Source of the DNA: Owenia fusiformis
Taxonomy: Eukaryota; Annelida; Polychaeta; Sabellida; Oweniidae
Length of the DNA stretch: 64,000 nucleotides
Assembly (NCBI GenBank): GCA_903813345.2
Contig: CAIIXF020000005.1
Coordinates: forward strand, 28,649,375-28,713,374
Reading direction: 5' to 3'
The position numbers and the translations under genes were made by a program. How positions within the stretch are numbered: the stretch's first letter is position 1; each line of letters opens with the position of its first letter. Shown here piece after piece: positions 1 to 11,428 of the stretch. The notes under the pieces are model-generated. The model worked only from the letters and a program-made list of their open reading frames with translations. It searched no databases and had not been told where the DNA came from.

Positions 1-100
1 AGGAAACATTCTCCAGGTCCTTTTGTCCCTGTTCAAATAGTCCTTGTTGGATCTTACGATGAGAGAAGTGGCAACTGGCAACTCAAAATGGTTCTGAGAT

Positions 101-115
101 TCAAGGTCAAGGTCA
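101..115 (+). promoter_or_regulatory. Tandem AGGTCA half-sites
   Basis: The string TCAAGGTCAAGGTCA contains two directly repeated AGGTCA cores, the half-site recognised by nuclear receptors such as ERR/SF-1-type monomers. No neighbouring gene start is visible in the window, so this may be chance in AT-rich DNA. The surrounding 1-820 shows no gene or clear repeat. Confidence 0.15.
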
Positions 116-827
116 AAACTCTTAGAATGGAAAAAAAGTAAATCTGTATTGAAATTATTTTTCGATATTTCTCTTAAATCAATATATAAATAACAAAAAA
201 TATGTTGAATTTTATTTTACTGAATTTATTACAAAGCTGCAAAAAGGCCTTGCCAATATTATCATTTATTATGCACCTCATTAAAATACTCAAATCTGAT
301 TGGTTAATAGCTGCAGGGTCTATTGCCATACGTGGCAGCAAGATCTCATGTTATCCAGTATTGAAGCAACGAGATCTCCAACCATCCCGTATGCCAGAAT
401 ACCTATCCTCGAAAAAAAATACTAGGCTCGGCTTCTGTTTTAGTAGACCCATTCTCTCAAGGGAAGTGCATAATAAAATAAATACTGGATCCAGTATTTG
501 TTTAATACATATTGTGTAAGCTGTGAGTATAATGCTGATAGTGTATAAATATATATTGTATGTTTTTTATTTATTAACATATAAGTATTTACAATTTTCA
601 CAGTACAGTTTAAAAAAAACAAGTGTGGACAGTCAGTTATATACTTTTTATTCAGTTACCTAAGAAGTTTGCAGTTGATCTTGTTTTATATTCATTTAAA
701 GCATTTCAGTGTTGAAATTATTGAAATTTGATTCATAAAACCCGAATAAAAGCTGAGCATACACATCAGTTTACTGTATGGACTCCAGCAAGATTTCTTC
801 TCCCATATTTTCCTCTCATATAATAAA

Positions 828-900
828 ACAAATATTTCATTCTATTGAGGTCAATATATGTGCACCTTTCACAAGTGATAATCTATGAAGACTGTCATGG
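828..900. repeat. Dispersed repeat, half-copy of a hairpin element
   Basis: This stretch matches 5033-5097 closely: a shared AACAAATATTTCA, then TATTGAGGT, then CTTTCACAAGTGAT. At the second site the sequence forms one arm of a long hairpin. Here only one arm is evident. It is a dispersed noncoding repeat, probably a piece of a non-autonomous transposon. Confidence 0.5.
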
Positions 901-1020
901 AATAAAAGCAGGTGAATATCATATTAGAATATCAAATAATTACACAAGTGCAGAGTATATCAAAGACAAGCATAAATACAAAACTACAGTAGAAATATGA
1001 TATTCAAAATATACATTTGT

Positions 1021-1460
1021 AATAACCCAGATGCGAGTAGAAATAATGTTGATTTACGTCATTAAAAATTCAAAATTCAGTCAAAGTAATATCATATTTG
1101 AAATCTACATGTAAAATTACATCTAGAAATGTGGTTTTAAAAAGTGTTTATCAACTTTGAAAAATTAATTTTCTTTGAAAATGTGACTTCTAGCTCGGGG
1201 AGAATCCCCATAGACCCCATGCTATAAAATCACAAAAAATGAAATATCTTTTCTTTTAGTGAACAGATAATATTTTGCTTTACTGGACATATTTTCATTA
1301 GTATAAGTATCAGACGCATAAGGGTTATATGAAAATTGAGCCACTTAAATTGATAATATTCAAGTTTAAGGGAACTTTCTTATATACCTGCCATGTTAAT
1401 TGACCTGAATCAGCCACCTGGTGGTGAAACTGGTAACTACCTACTCGCATTTGGGTAATT
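1021..1460. repeat. Inverted-repeat pair, possible MITE
   Basis: The 20 bases at 1021-1040 (AATAACCCAGATGCGAGTAG) are matched in reverse complement, with two mismatches, at 1441-1460. The 400 bases between them show no coding potential. This looks like the ends of a small non-autonomous DNA element. No target duplication could be fixed. Confidence 0.45.
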
Positions 1461-1916
1461 GATATTGATATTCTTCACATAAAAGTATAATACATGTAAT
1501 ATACAAAATTTAAATCAGTAAAAAATATGGCTTTTTATCCCAATGCAGATCTAGAAAGTATGACATGGTTTACTAAATTCAGACTATATAAATTTTCTTC
1601 AAACTGTATAACAGTATTTACATGGTCCAAAAAATTATTGGTCAGGAAATACTTTTATATAAAAGTATTAAAATGTAGAAACAAGGAAGAAAGGTATCCC
1701 TGCATAAAATAAAGTTGTCTCATTTTATCCATATGATAAGGTCTTATCAATGTAAAATGCAAAAACATCTTTCCAAGTGGTCATTGAGAAAGGCTGATGT
1801 TCATTCAGATTGTTAAACCTGTACCACAACTCATAATTTAAACAAATTGGAATGACTTTCGTACTATCAGTCTATCAGGTTAGAGCCACATGATGTAAAC
1901 CACCAATCTTTAATGC

Positions 1917-2051
1917 TTTGGTCACATTTGCTCCAATTTTCTCTACGGCGCCCGGCTGATTGGGTATTTTCTTCAAAATTGAATACAATATTGAACAGAA
2001 CACTCAATCGGTCGGGCGCCGGCCGATAGATCGGAGAAAATGTGACCAAGG
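1917..2051. repeat. Foldback element
   Basis: The left arm (TTTGGTCACATTTG, then GGCGCCCGGCTGATTG) and the right arm (CAATCGGTCGGGCGCC, then AAAATGTGACCAAGG) are imperfect reverse complements over roughly 60 bases each. The short open frames on both strands here are by-products of the palindrome. It is a noncoding foldback repeat. Confidence 0.6.
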
Positions 2052-2189
2052 CAGAAGTGAATATTTACCAGACACCATTTATCTGCCACCCCCTTTAAGT
2101 TCGAGACAAAGGGGGCACAGGAATACTGGTGAGTCTGTCCCATTATCATCTGACTCTATCAAGTTTACGTTAATAGTGAACTCCTGTAT

Positions 2190-2225
2190 CTGAGACTAAC
2201 ATAAAAATTTTTATGTTAGTCTCAG
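2190..2225. repeat. Perfect 36-bp palindrome
   Basis: An uninterrupted perfect palindrome centred between 2207 and 2208, with arms reading CTGAGACTAACATAAAAA and its exact complement. There is no spacer. It lies in a gene-free stretch between the foldback repeat and the rolling-stone-type gene. Confidence 0.85.
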
Positions 2226-2856
2226 CCTGTATCGAGTTTCAACATGTTGCAGAACCCAGTTGCTCCAATGATGGAAAGATCACTGCTTTTACCTGTATGC
2301 ATTGTATATTGTTAATATTATTCGGAGTTAGTCAATACCATAATAACATTGTGAGTTCCACAGCCCCTATCAGTCTATGTATTAGAATGGTACCATATCA
2401 CTTTAATTGAACATATAGCCAAAGACTTGCTATGTTTGTCTTGCATACTTTGTATCGTGATAATTCCAGCACATTTAGGTTTGATAATGATGTACACTAC
2501 CAAACAGACAATCTGCATTTGTACTGTTTCAGCACCATGAATAATAGGTATGAATTCAGTACCACTTGGTACAAAATAGTCGGATACAGCAGGTGTTATA
2601 AATGCATTTTATGTTTGTACACTGTATATAATATATAGGCTTGCATCAAGTCTTTGGCCCCTTTCCAATCAACTTTTGCCCTAGCCTGTGTAGGTGTATA
2701 TTATTGGAAGATTACACATGGGCTTGATGGGAGAATATATTCATTGGTAATGTCCACATGATTATCGTACATTTAGTGCATTATCGTTGGTGCATAGTAA
2801 AATGAGACTTAAATCTGACCCGTGATTTGCTCTCTGAGCGAACATGTTTCTGTTGA

Positions 2857-3774
2857 TTATCGTTCCTCCCTGGTTATTTCCTGGTCTCTCGTTCTAGCAT
2901 CCAGCTTATTGCTGATGAATACTTTCAGTTTAAATAGTCCAAATAACACCAATTGAATCACTGGGATGACTACGAAGGCCAATAATGCCAGAAACATGAG
3001 TGTTGTCCCGGGATGATTCCAATCCAAGATTTTCGGGTAAAGTACATTGTGAACAGGATCGAAACTCCAATAGATGGCACTGAATATGATATATGTTAAA
3101 CCATATATTGTTGGGTATATTATGTGTAGAAGACGTACTGGGATCCCATTTATGCAGATCTCGAGAAAAATGACGACAGAATTTATCCCATGTAAATTCA
3201 GATCTCCAATGGTGGGGACATCGAGATTATTATATTTTGAAACGAGAGGCCACAGAAATATAAAATATGATAATGTCACGATAATGGCAAAGTTTGCAAT
3301 TATTGTATATATCAACCAATCAAGAGCAAAATACCATGGAATACTAGATTCGATCGGGGTTATAACAACTGTTTCTCCGGATTGTTCATCACTTTTGGTT
3401 AAACCACTTGACTCAAAACCCAAGATATCCTCAGGAGCAGATTGTGAACGTAACCCTTCCTTCTCGTGTGACTCTTGCTCTGGGCTATCCTCACCAGGTA
3501 TTTGACAATATGACCCCCGATTTCTGAATCCATGGGCAACAGCGATGATGGCGGCAAGCACCATGTGACAGGTAAGTAGGAAATATGACCAATTGGTTAG
3601 CCAGACAGGCCAGGGTTGTGTAGGGTTCGCAAGGTGATGTCTTGAAGCTGTGTAAATAAGCCAGAATAGCACATAGCCACCTACTACAAGTCGATAAGTT
3701 ATGAATACAGCTAGAGGCCACTGCCACTGAAATAATAAAGATCCATGTCTTAAATGATAATATTTTTCGATCAT
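2857..3774 (-). CDS. Rolling-stone-like multi-pass membrane protein
   Basis: A 305-residue protein in one exon. It resembles the rolling stone (rost) family of seven-TM proteins, first known from Drosophila myoblast fusion; the biochemical activity of the family is not settled. Visible hallmarks are the N-terminal FQWQWPL (family consensus RSQWP), the WLTNWSYFLLT segment near residues 58-68, and hydrophobic spans at about 21-43, 58-82, 147-175, 196-237 (probably two) and 254-278. A hydrophilic loop rich in E, S and D at about 85-140 is probably cytoplasmic. The charged C-terminus ends in repeated R/E residues. The ATG gives a near-typical N-terminus, though an upstream exon cannot be excluded. 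The gene lies opposite to RBM5 with a LINE and a mariner between them. Confidence 0.8.
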   Translation of the reverse strand: MIEKYYHLRHGSLLFQWQWPLAVFITYRLVVGGYVLFWLIYTASRHHLANPTQPWPVWLTNWSYFLLTCHMVLAAIIAVAHGFRNRGSYCQIPGEDSPEQESHEKEGLRSQSAPEDILGFESSGLTKSDEQSGETVVITPIESSIPWYFALDWLIYTIIANFAIIVTLSYFIFLWPLVSKYNNLDVPTIGDLNLHGINSVVIFLEICINGIPVRLLHIIYPTIYGLTYIIFSAIYWSFDPVHNVLYPKILDWNHPGTTLMFLALLAFVVIPVIQLVLFGLFKLKVFISNKLDARTRDQEITREER

Positions 3775-5032
3775 ATTTAGTCTTGGATGAATCGAGTTAA
3801 TTTTGTCGATTAAAAGATTTAATGTATTGACACACTATTTGTCCTTGACTAACATCCTTGACTAACATTCAACTCTATTTTGGGATCCAACTTTTTCAAA
3901 ACTCAATTCTGCCCCAGGAAAAAGTGGGAAAAGTGTTTTACATGTATATGTAAGCAGAAGTGCTACATTACATTGACTTAAGGGATACATTACGTTAACT
4001 TAAGGGAAGAACCAGCCATAAGCAGGAAAGGGATAAGGAAAACAAATACCAAATGTTCAAAACTATTATCTTTCTCTTTGATCATTAACTCTTAAATGGG
4101 TAGGTTTTTTGATAACTTTTTTCGTAGTTGGTCTTTTGACCTGAAACTTTCTCCCTAAAGTATAGCCATTTAAGGGTTAAGTTAGGCAATCACTGTATGG
4201 TGCATCTTCTCTGTCTTAAAGTTCATAATTGAATCAATTGAAAATGGTTATGGTCTAGATTTGGTTTAAAATTACCAATCTGTGTCTTACTTTGCATGTC
4301 GTATTTTTTTTCTTGAAATCTTCTGGGGCTAGCTCTATTTAATTTTGCTTACCTGTGCTTGACAAAAGGCTTCATATCTGTGGTACCCAAAACCAAAATT
4401 TCTTATTCTAAAGTGGTCACGGAATGGCATTGTCACTGTCACATCAAGCAATCACTCAATTACACTGAAATTGAAAAGCCTAAAAATTAGACAAAAAATA
4501 GCAGCTCCCAGGAGTAAATAAGATATATTTTAGTGCATTGTACGAGGGGTGATCCAAAAGTCTTGGACGCCTTGCTCTAATGTTGTTGGTTTTTGATTAA
4601 TCTACTTTAAACTTTCTAATAATAAAGACCTATGACCTAACTACTTTGTGTAGTAATTTCATGGAGAAATGATATATTTTATGTAGTTTTCTAGATAGTT
4701 TTTAATATAGGGACCCTGCCACCCGGAACGGTATTCGCACATGGCAACTTTCAGCCTTAAATGTTGCCGCCATTTCACTTGTTTCGCAAGTTTTGACCAC
4801 TATCTTTCTTTGAATTTTGAATGTTAAACCATGTTAGTTTACTTCCTTTGTTACTAGGCAACCAATTAAGTGTGTTTTAATTATAATATCACATATGACA
4901 TTGGCCGTATATGTCAAATTCTAAGAAAATAACATCAGACAAGCAACCCTCATTCTGGTATCATTTTTTGCTGCAAGATGACTGCTGAAATGCAGAACAT
5001 GAAAGAAATCAAAGTGAAACAAAGAATACTGA

Positions 5033-5172
5033 ACAAATATTTCACTCTATTGAGGTGAATACCTGTACATCTTTCACAAGTGATATTCCACGAAGCCTGA
5101 AGGGCAAGTGGAATATCACCTTGTGAAAGTGCTACAGGTATTCACCGAAAATAGAGTGAAATATTTGTTTTA
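5033..5172. repeat. Hairpin repeat nested in the mariner
   Basis: AACAAATATTTCACTCTATT with CTTTCACAAGTGATATTCCAC on the left, and GTGGAATATCACCTTGTGAAAG with AATAGAGTGAAATATTTGTT on the right, form a near-perfect hairpin of about 60-base arms. A one-armed relative lies at 828-900. It sits inside the mariner where the transposase coding region would be expected. Confidence 0.65.
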
Positions 5173-5479
5173 TTATATCACTGTCTGGCTAAACATCCCT
5201 AATATTATAAAGTCATTAAGTCTTCAGATATTTTTACGAATCTACTCGGTTCGTCTGCCATTTTGACTTACACTGAACTAAAACAAATTCTTTGAAAATT
5301 CCCGGGAGCGTGGGATATCACTAGATATCTCACGGTTGTCTTATCTGATTAGCATTGCCATTGAATATCGCCAGATATCCCACGACATGTGACCCGGTTT
5401 TGACCAATCATACTGTCGCTAGCTAGATAGTGATATAATAATACGAGATATTCTCCCTAATATTAACCTTGAGCAGCTA

Positions 5480-5708
5480 CCATATGCATGTTACAGTCTA
5501 GATATGGCTCCGTGTGATTTTCTTCCTTTTCTCCAAGTTGAAGGGAGGGTTGAAAGAAAATGTCTTTTTACTCATTGGATGAGGTTTAGAGTGGCACTCT
5601 AGCAGCATTTGTATCACATAAGCAATGTCGGTTTCATAAATGTCTTCCATTCATTGGTAGAGCTGTATGAAAAATGTGTTCAAATTCGTGGAAAATATGT
5701 TGAAAAGT
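5480..5708 (+). pseudogene. Mariner transposase C-terminal remnant
   Basis: Translation in two frames shows a LDMAPCDFL motif (the family LAPxDF signature just after the second catalytic acid), then, in another frame, LYEKCVQIRGKYVEK followed by a stop, which resembles the usual mariner C-terminus. Stops and a frame change separate the pieces and no N-terminal DNA-binding half is recognisable. It cannot encode an active enzyme. Confidence 0.7.
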
Positions 5709-6347
5709 AGGTCGTAATATGTGAAGATGATGATGGCAGATGACACTCAGATTGAAAATCGCAAATTCTCTCATATCATGACTGGTGTTAGGTTGTGCAT
5801 ATGCACCTAAAATATTTGCCATATTATAACAGGTGTGACGTGATTTGCTATATTTAAATACCGTTCCGGGTGGCAGGGACCCGGTATGAAAAAATATTTA
5901 GAAAAGCAGCTAAAATATAATATTTTCTGTTGAAACTTATACACAAAGTTGTTAAGATGTGGATCTTTATTATCTGAAAGTTTTATGTAATCATATTAGA
6001 AAATAGCAAAGTTAGAGCGTGGCGTCCAAGACTTTTGGATCACCCCTCGTATATCAATCATCAATTTGAACATTTCTTGATAGAAACAAAAAAACAGGCA
6101 GAAGTATTGTCTCCTTTTACACTATACATACAATGTAACATGGCAACATTATACAGTTTAAGAAATCCCTTCTCGAGTATAGGTACCCATAAGGCATTGG
6201 CTAAAATCAGATAACAGGCATTAAGATATCATTTATTATGTTTCATCTGAAAAAGAGGTCTTGACTGATGCACAATTCTCTCCAAAACACATATCAAGAA
6301 AGGAGATGTGATGAATATCACTTAGAATGGTAAAGACCTGCCATGGG

Positions 6348-6442
6348 AAGTAAGTCACCCCCTCCCTCTCTTATATCATATATTAATATAGAGAATATAA
6401 GATGCAGAGAATATAAGGGGGGGGGGTGATTAACTCCCTGTG
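6348..6442. repeat. Small inverted repeat with G-run
   Basis: GGGAAGTAAGTCACCCCCTC at the left and an imperfect inverted copy at the right (TATAAGGGGGGGGGGTGATTAACTCCC, split by a G10 run) flank a short AT-rich spacer. No gene is present in 6052-6915. Confidence 0.4.
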
Positions 6443-6919
6443 GGATCTAGACTATATCCTAGGCTATATTCTGAATTTTTCTGAAAATAAACTGAAAATA
6501 TTCATACTGAATTTTACTCAGTCTGTTGGATATAGACAACTGTGTTTAAAAATTTAAGTAAAATTAAATGGCAATTTTCACTGGTCTTAATAACAAAATG
6601 GATGAACTTGTTTAGGAGGAAATTTCCATTTTCATCATTTTCACAACCTCCTGGAATGTTATGTTGTGATTACAATAGGAAGTGTGCAAAATCTGAAGAT
6701 GTTTATATTGTTTCTTGGAATTGTGATATTAGAGGAACGATGAGGTTTGTGGGGATATTTGGCGTATTCGATCCCGGAGGACACAAAAATACAATGCAGC
6801 ATTCATACCTATGATAATCTTATAGAACCAAACAAATTGCAATAGAAAGATGAGGATATAGGCTACAGTCTGTTACACTGCTTCAAAGGCAAGCAGTAAA
6901 CCTGAAATATAAGAAATCT

Positions 6920-7200
6920 AAATAATATTGTGCAATAATATATAGAAAAATATATTCATATTGCACACGAATGACATTTATATATGCTGGGTTGCTTGTA
7001 AATTGGCTCATAAAGTCTGTAACCTCTTATATTTTGATGCTTCTCTACCATGTTAATTCTCAAAAAAATAACATGCCGGACAGACCTTAAATTACAAGAG
7101 TGCACAGGCTTATTGCACTAAACACTAAATAATCTAAAATATACAAATGTCATTTGTGTGCAATATGAATATATTTTTCTATGTATTATGGCACAATGAA
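6920..7200. mobile_element. MITE with about 55-bp terminal inverted repeats
   Basis: The segment 6930-6978 (TATTGTGCAATAATATATAG, AAAAATATATTCATATTGCA, CACGAATGACATTTATAT) is repeated in reverse complement at 7143-7197 with few mismatches. The core is about 160 bases and noncoding. It lies directly at the truncated 3' end of the adjacent LINE, so it may have contributed to that truncation. Confidence 0.7.
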
Positions 7201-7217
7201 ATTCATCAATTTTGACA

Positions 7218-8657
7218 TCAAATTTTGACCCAATGTAATGGAGATATAACATTGAAACGTTGCGGACCTAGCATGGTGTAATTGTGAATGATAGGGGATT
7301 TACCTTTGTGAATATTTAGCACATAGCATTTTGATGGAGGGAATTTCATTTGCCATGTTGATGCCCAGGAGACCAGTTTATCAAGATTCTCCTGTAGTGT
7401 TAATGCATCTTGCTTGCTTTCTACTGTCATGAATAAAAGGCTGTCATCAGCAAATAGCTTAAGACTGGCTGAGGATGATAGGTTATTGCCCATATCATTG
7501 ATATAAACAAGGAAAGAGAGTGGTCCAAGAACTGTTCCTTGAGGAACTCCTGATTTTACTGGAGTTTTTGAACTTGATTCACCATCGAGCACTACCTGTT
7601 GTGATCTTCCCACAAGCCAGGATCTGAACAAGTTCAAGTTATTATTGCGAATTCCATAATAGTCAAGTTTGAGCAAGAGGCATCAGTGAGCCACCGTGTC
7701 AAACGCTTTGGAAAAGTCTAATACCAACATGTCTGTTTGTTTATGGTTGTCGAGGGCCCGAGCTATATTCTCTATTGTATTAACAAGTTGGGTTTCACAT
7801 GAGTGCTTTGATCTGAATCCATGTTGGAAGTTTACTAGAATTTCATAGAGGTCAAAGTGGGCCATAACATGATGGAATATAATATGTTCCATTATTTTAC
7901 ATGGAACTGACGTCAGAGATACAGGCCTGTAATTCACAGCCTCATCTCTCCGTCCCTTTTTGTAGATAGCAGTAACATTGGCATGTTTCCAGTCTATAGG
8001 CACTAAGCCTTCATCGATAGACTGTTGAAAAATTATTTGAAGGAATGGCGATATGCTGTCACTGGATTCCTTCAGGACCCTAGTCGGAATAAGATCGGGT
8101 CCAGTGGCTTTTGATGGATTTAGGCCAGTTAGCAATTTGTGAATTCCTTTTGTCGAAATTTTGATATTTCACATTTCTGGAATTTGACTGGGTACCATTG
8201 TCGGTAGAGTAGCATCCTCATCTGTGAATACAGAATTGTATTGGTCATTGAGGATGTTTGCTCTCTGGGCGGCGTCTGTTATTTCGTCGCCATTTTTGTT
8301 ACGGAGCACGCTGATACCTGATGCATCTTTGCGTTTAGACTTTATGTAGCTCCAGAAGCGTTTGGTAATGCCTTTGTGCTGAACATTCTCATTCATGATT
8401 TCGCTTTCATCAATGTCGAGCAGATCGTTGATGTAGCGTTGATGTTCTTTACGAATTTCACTATGGATTAATTTCCGTAGTGATTTGTATTGATGCCAAT
8501 GATGAGGTTCATTTGAACGTTTGGCAGCATTATATCGTCTTTGTTTCTGTCGGATCATTCTCAGTATCCTGGTGGTAATCCAGGGTACTTTGTTGAGGGA
8601 GGTTCTGAAGGGTAGACATCTAGTCAATTTTCTCCAGGGATTTTTTAATTCGGTGAC
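7218..8657 (-). pseudogene. Non-LTR retrotransposon (LINE) reverse transcriptase remnant
   Basis: One reading frame of about 470 codons broken by two in-frame TGA stops (near 8166-8168 and 7680-7682). It carries the region before the RT (NPWRKL, PWITTRI), then RT motifs: TGPDLIPTRVLKE, NYRPVSLTS, the first catalytic motif VLDFSKAFDTV, SGVPQGTVLGPLSFLVYIND and the active-site box FADD (usual form F/YADD). The product would copy element RNA into DNA at a nicked target. The endonuclease domain is absent 5', and the frame loses family similarity after MLGPQ near 7255. The style suggests the Jockey/CR1 branch, but this was not tested. It is dead on both ends. Confidence 0.88.
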
Positions 8658-8984
8658 TCATCTTGAGTTTTTCTTATTGAGCCTAGCCTACTACTACATG
8701 AGATCTGGTTGGCATCTGTGATTTTGACATGTTGTTTTCGAAAACTGTCATCATGTGACTGATTTTCGAATTTTTCAAATTACAGTTACACAACTCTCTC
8801 TTGTACTCAAAATTGGAAAAGAAGAGATCATCTATGAATCAATGTAGCTAAGTAGAATGAAAGATATGTTTGACCGCATCATATTGAACAAATTAATCAA
8901 AATAAATATATGCAAATAAGTGGAGAAAAACAAGAAAATGAGGATGTTAATTTACCTGTGAATCTTTACATTTCCGGGTTCTTG

Positions 8985-9030
8985 TTTCCGGTTTGATGCA
9001 TTGTGGGAAATCGCCATTTTGGATAAAATT
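8985..9030 (+). promoter_or_regulatory. Candidate RBM5 promoter and 5' UTR exon
   Basis: TGCATTGTGGGAAATCGCCA includes a ZNF143-like (TTGTGGGAAAT) string and a YY1-type CGCCATTTTGG, a combination common at metazoan housekeeping promoters. It is followed after ATAAAATT by a good donor, GTAAGC at 9031. The first coding exon of RBM5 starts at an acceptor (11411-11413, TTTTTTACAG) 15 bases before its ATG, so an upstream noncoding exon is required. This is the best candidate seen. The link between the two is inference. Confidence 0.45.
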
Positions 9031-9337
9031 GTAAGCATTGTTTTAGCTACTTCTTTTCTCATTTCCCGCTTTAATGTTTCATTTAATGATTCAATTCACT
9101 AACATCAACAAAAATGAATATAATATACACAATATAATGAATGATATGTTCACTCTGTTTGCTTACCAAGGCCAAAACTTACCTCTGAATTTTTCTTTCT
9201 TTCAAAATAAGTCACTCGACTGTTTTTCAATTTCATCATTCATATGATCATCATCATATTTAGGAGCGTGAGGTGTAACTTTAATCCTGTGTTATTCTCC
9301 CTTCTGATCATTTGTTAGCTACTTGACATATTTTATT

Positions 9338-9925
9338 GACAGTTTTAATATCTTTGGTATTTTCATGGGCTTTCAATTAGAAGGGTATGCAACTCTATGT
9401 AATAACATGAGACCTTCAAAATGAGCACTGACATGCTTCCCTTTTATGGCAATATTTCAAAAAGTATTAGATAAATGTATATGTTTTAGTATTATTTTGA
9501 ATAAAAATCAATTTTTAATATGATTTAAGCATAAAATATATTCAATATCATATAAAAGTAAACAAAAGAGACCAATAAGAATAAGAGTTATCAAGATGTT
9601 CTCTTTGAGTATTGCATTGTGGGTAATTATTCAAGAACACATTCCAATAAAAACATAATTTGTGGGAGAATGTTCACTTTCTGTATTGTCATAATTATGA
9701 TGAATTCCAATTTTTATTAAATTATCAAGATGTATGTAGAAGATCATGTTTTTATTTTTGAGTTATTTCTTTTAATCATCAATAAAAAGTACAAAATAAG
9801 ATTTTCTTGGAATGTGTACATTCTCCAATTTTGAAAACCCATGGCAATGTTTATGTATGAAATATGGGAAGTTGCCTACCCTTCTAGTTGAAAGCCCATG
9901 GTATTTTATTTTCCAAAGACAGTTG
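9338..9925. mobile_element. Non-autonomous element with inverted repeats
   Basis: CATGGGCTTTCAATTAGAAG followed by GGTATGCAAC (9365-9394) is matched in reverse complement at 9871-9902 (GTTGCCTACC then CTTCTAGTTGAAAGCCCATG). Flanking GACAGTT and CTTTGG strings extend the match. The interior is AT-rich with no coding frame. If the 9030 exon is real, this lies within the first intron of RBM5. Confidence 0.6.
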
Positions 9926-11007
9926 GTTGTATTGATTATTTAGGTCAGGGTGCATGTTCGGAATTTGCTGCAACCCTCAATGGGTTAGACTATCCCGTGC
10001 CAGGACTATTGTCCTGAGAACGTCTCAATCCCTTGCCTGTACGATTACAACATGGGAGAATTTTCTACGCCTCTTAGACTAAGATACCTACTTCAATAGA
10101 TTCCTTGGTATTTTAGCATTCTTTTCGTTGAATCCACAATTATCTGGGTTGTTCCTGTCTCAGCCATCTTAAAAAGTGATGGAATCTCTCTCGATGAAAA
10201 AGAAAAATGTTCCCATTTATATATGCCTAAAGTCTGATGTCAGTATAGCCTGAGCTTGCGATGGACATGTTAATTGTTGTATTATATACCTACATTGTAA
10301 AGTACCTTTACCTAACATTTCATGAAGATAATATGTAGAAATGGGTGAAAAATACAACATTTCGCACGATTCCAGTCGAAATCACTTTGTTTACATGTAG
10401 AGCTGGCATCAAATGTCGGAATGGTCGATTGTCAGTCGAATGCTATCTGCGACACCCATGTCTCTTGATCGACAGTCAGAACTCACAACATCTTTGTTAC
10501 TACCTGCTGAATGGTGTATTTTAGTGAAGTTTTACCGCCTACATTTTCAAATTTTCTTTTTTGTTTTGATCGACTTCCTGCTCTCCAATTAGGTCTCGGG
10601 GCCCCTCAAGATTTACCCTCGAGATTTATTTTCAATGGCTGCCCGGAAATAACAACAGAAATCGTAGTTTTATGTCTATTTATTGCTTTTTCGTCAAAGT
10701 CTGATACTTGAACATGGTTTACCTGCAAGTTAAATATAAAACATACAACTGAGGATGACTATTGTGCATCGTATTGCTAATTACAAGCCTAGAAAATCTA
10801 AAATTCAGACGGATTCATTTTTCGAATATCATTGGACCCGACAATGTCGATATCGTTGTCGATCGAGAGCTCCGACATGTCGACATTAAAATCCTATTCG
10901 ATGCCAGCTCTATTTACATGTTACGACATCATAAAATTGTCATGGTAAAAAAGTTTGGCGGCTATACAGGAATATACTCATAGCTTCATTTATGTTATGT
11001 TATGAAG

Positions 11008-11114
11008 TGTTTGATTTACTAAGGGAAAATATGAAAATATTTGATTTACCAAGGGAAAACATGTGAAATATTTGATTTACCAAGGGAAAATATGTGAAAT
11101 ATTTGATTTACCAC
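11008..11114. repeat. Short tandem array, 30-31 bp unit
   Basis: About 3.5 copies of TTGATTTACCAAGGGAAAA plus ATGTGAAATA, starting at 11011, 11041, 11072 and 11103; the last copy is partial. It lies upstream of the first RBM5 coding exon. Confidence 0.8.
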
Positions 11115-11428
11115 TGGCAGGAAAATCAAAGGGATTGGTCTATTGACTTCCATATAAATGCTTCACTAGGTATGTGATACAGTATTATAGTGTATATCTA
11201 CCTTAAAATGTAAGGCAAAGAAGGAGTCTGAAATGATGGAGAATTCCAAAAAGGAAAATTCATAAAAGAATATGGTTATTGATTCGCAGTACTTCCTGTG
11301 TGTACACTGTCCCCAAATAAAAAAAAAGACTTAAAATACAACATAACGAAGTAAAGATAAACTTAACTGTAGAAATAAACTCTCATAATAATTCAAACAC
11401 TATTTTTTTACAGATTTACTTGTTAAAC

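Larger units (their letters stand above)
4541..6051. mobile_element. Decayed mariner-like DNA transposon
   Basis: The outer ends TACGAGGGGTGATCCAAAAG (4541) and its reverse complement (ending 6051) are perfect terminal repeats beginning with TA, as in Tc1/mariner insertions. The inverted similarity extends inward about 190 bases: GACCCTGCCACCCGGAACGG at 4712 recurs inverted near 5860. The interior keeps the 3' part of a transposase frame (see 5480-5708) but most of the coding region is missing or replaced by a hairpin repeat. It is non-autonomous and old. Confidence 0.85.

Noticed and set aside
3074-3505. Plus-strand frame of 143 codons
   Set aside because: Antisense shadow of the rolling-stone-like coding region, which has clear membrane segments and family motifs.
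9950-10100. GC-richer stretch considered as a structured RNA or tRNA
   Set aside because: No cloverleaf, box A/B pair or known small-RNA motif could be drawn. No tRNA, rRNA or CRISPR array was found anywhere in the window.
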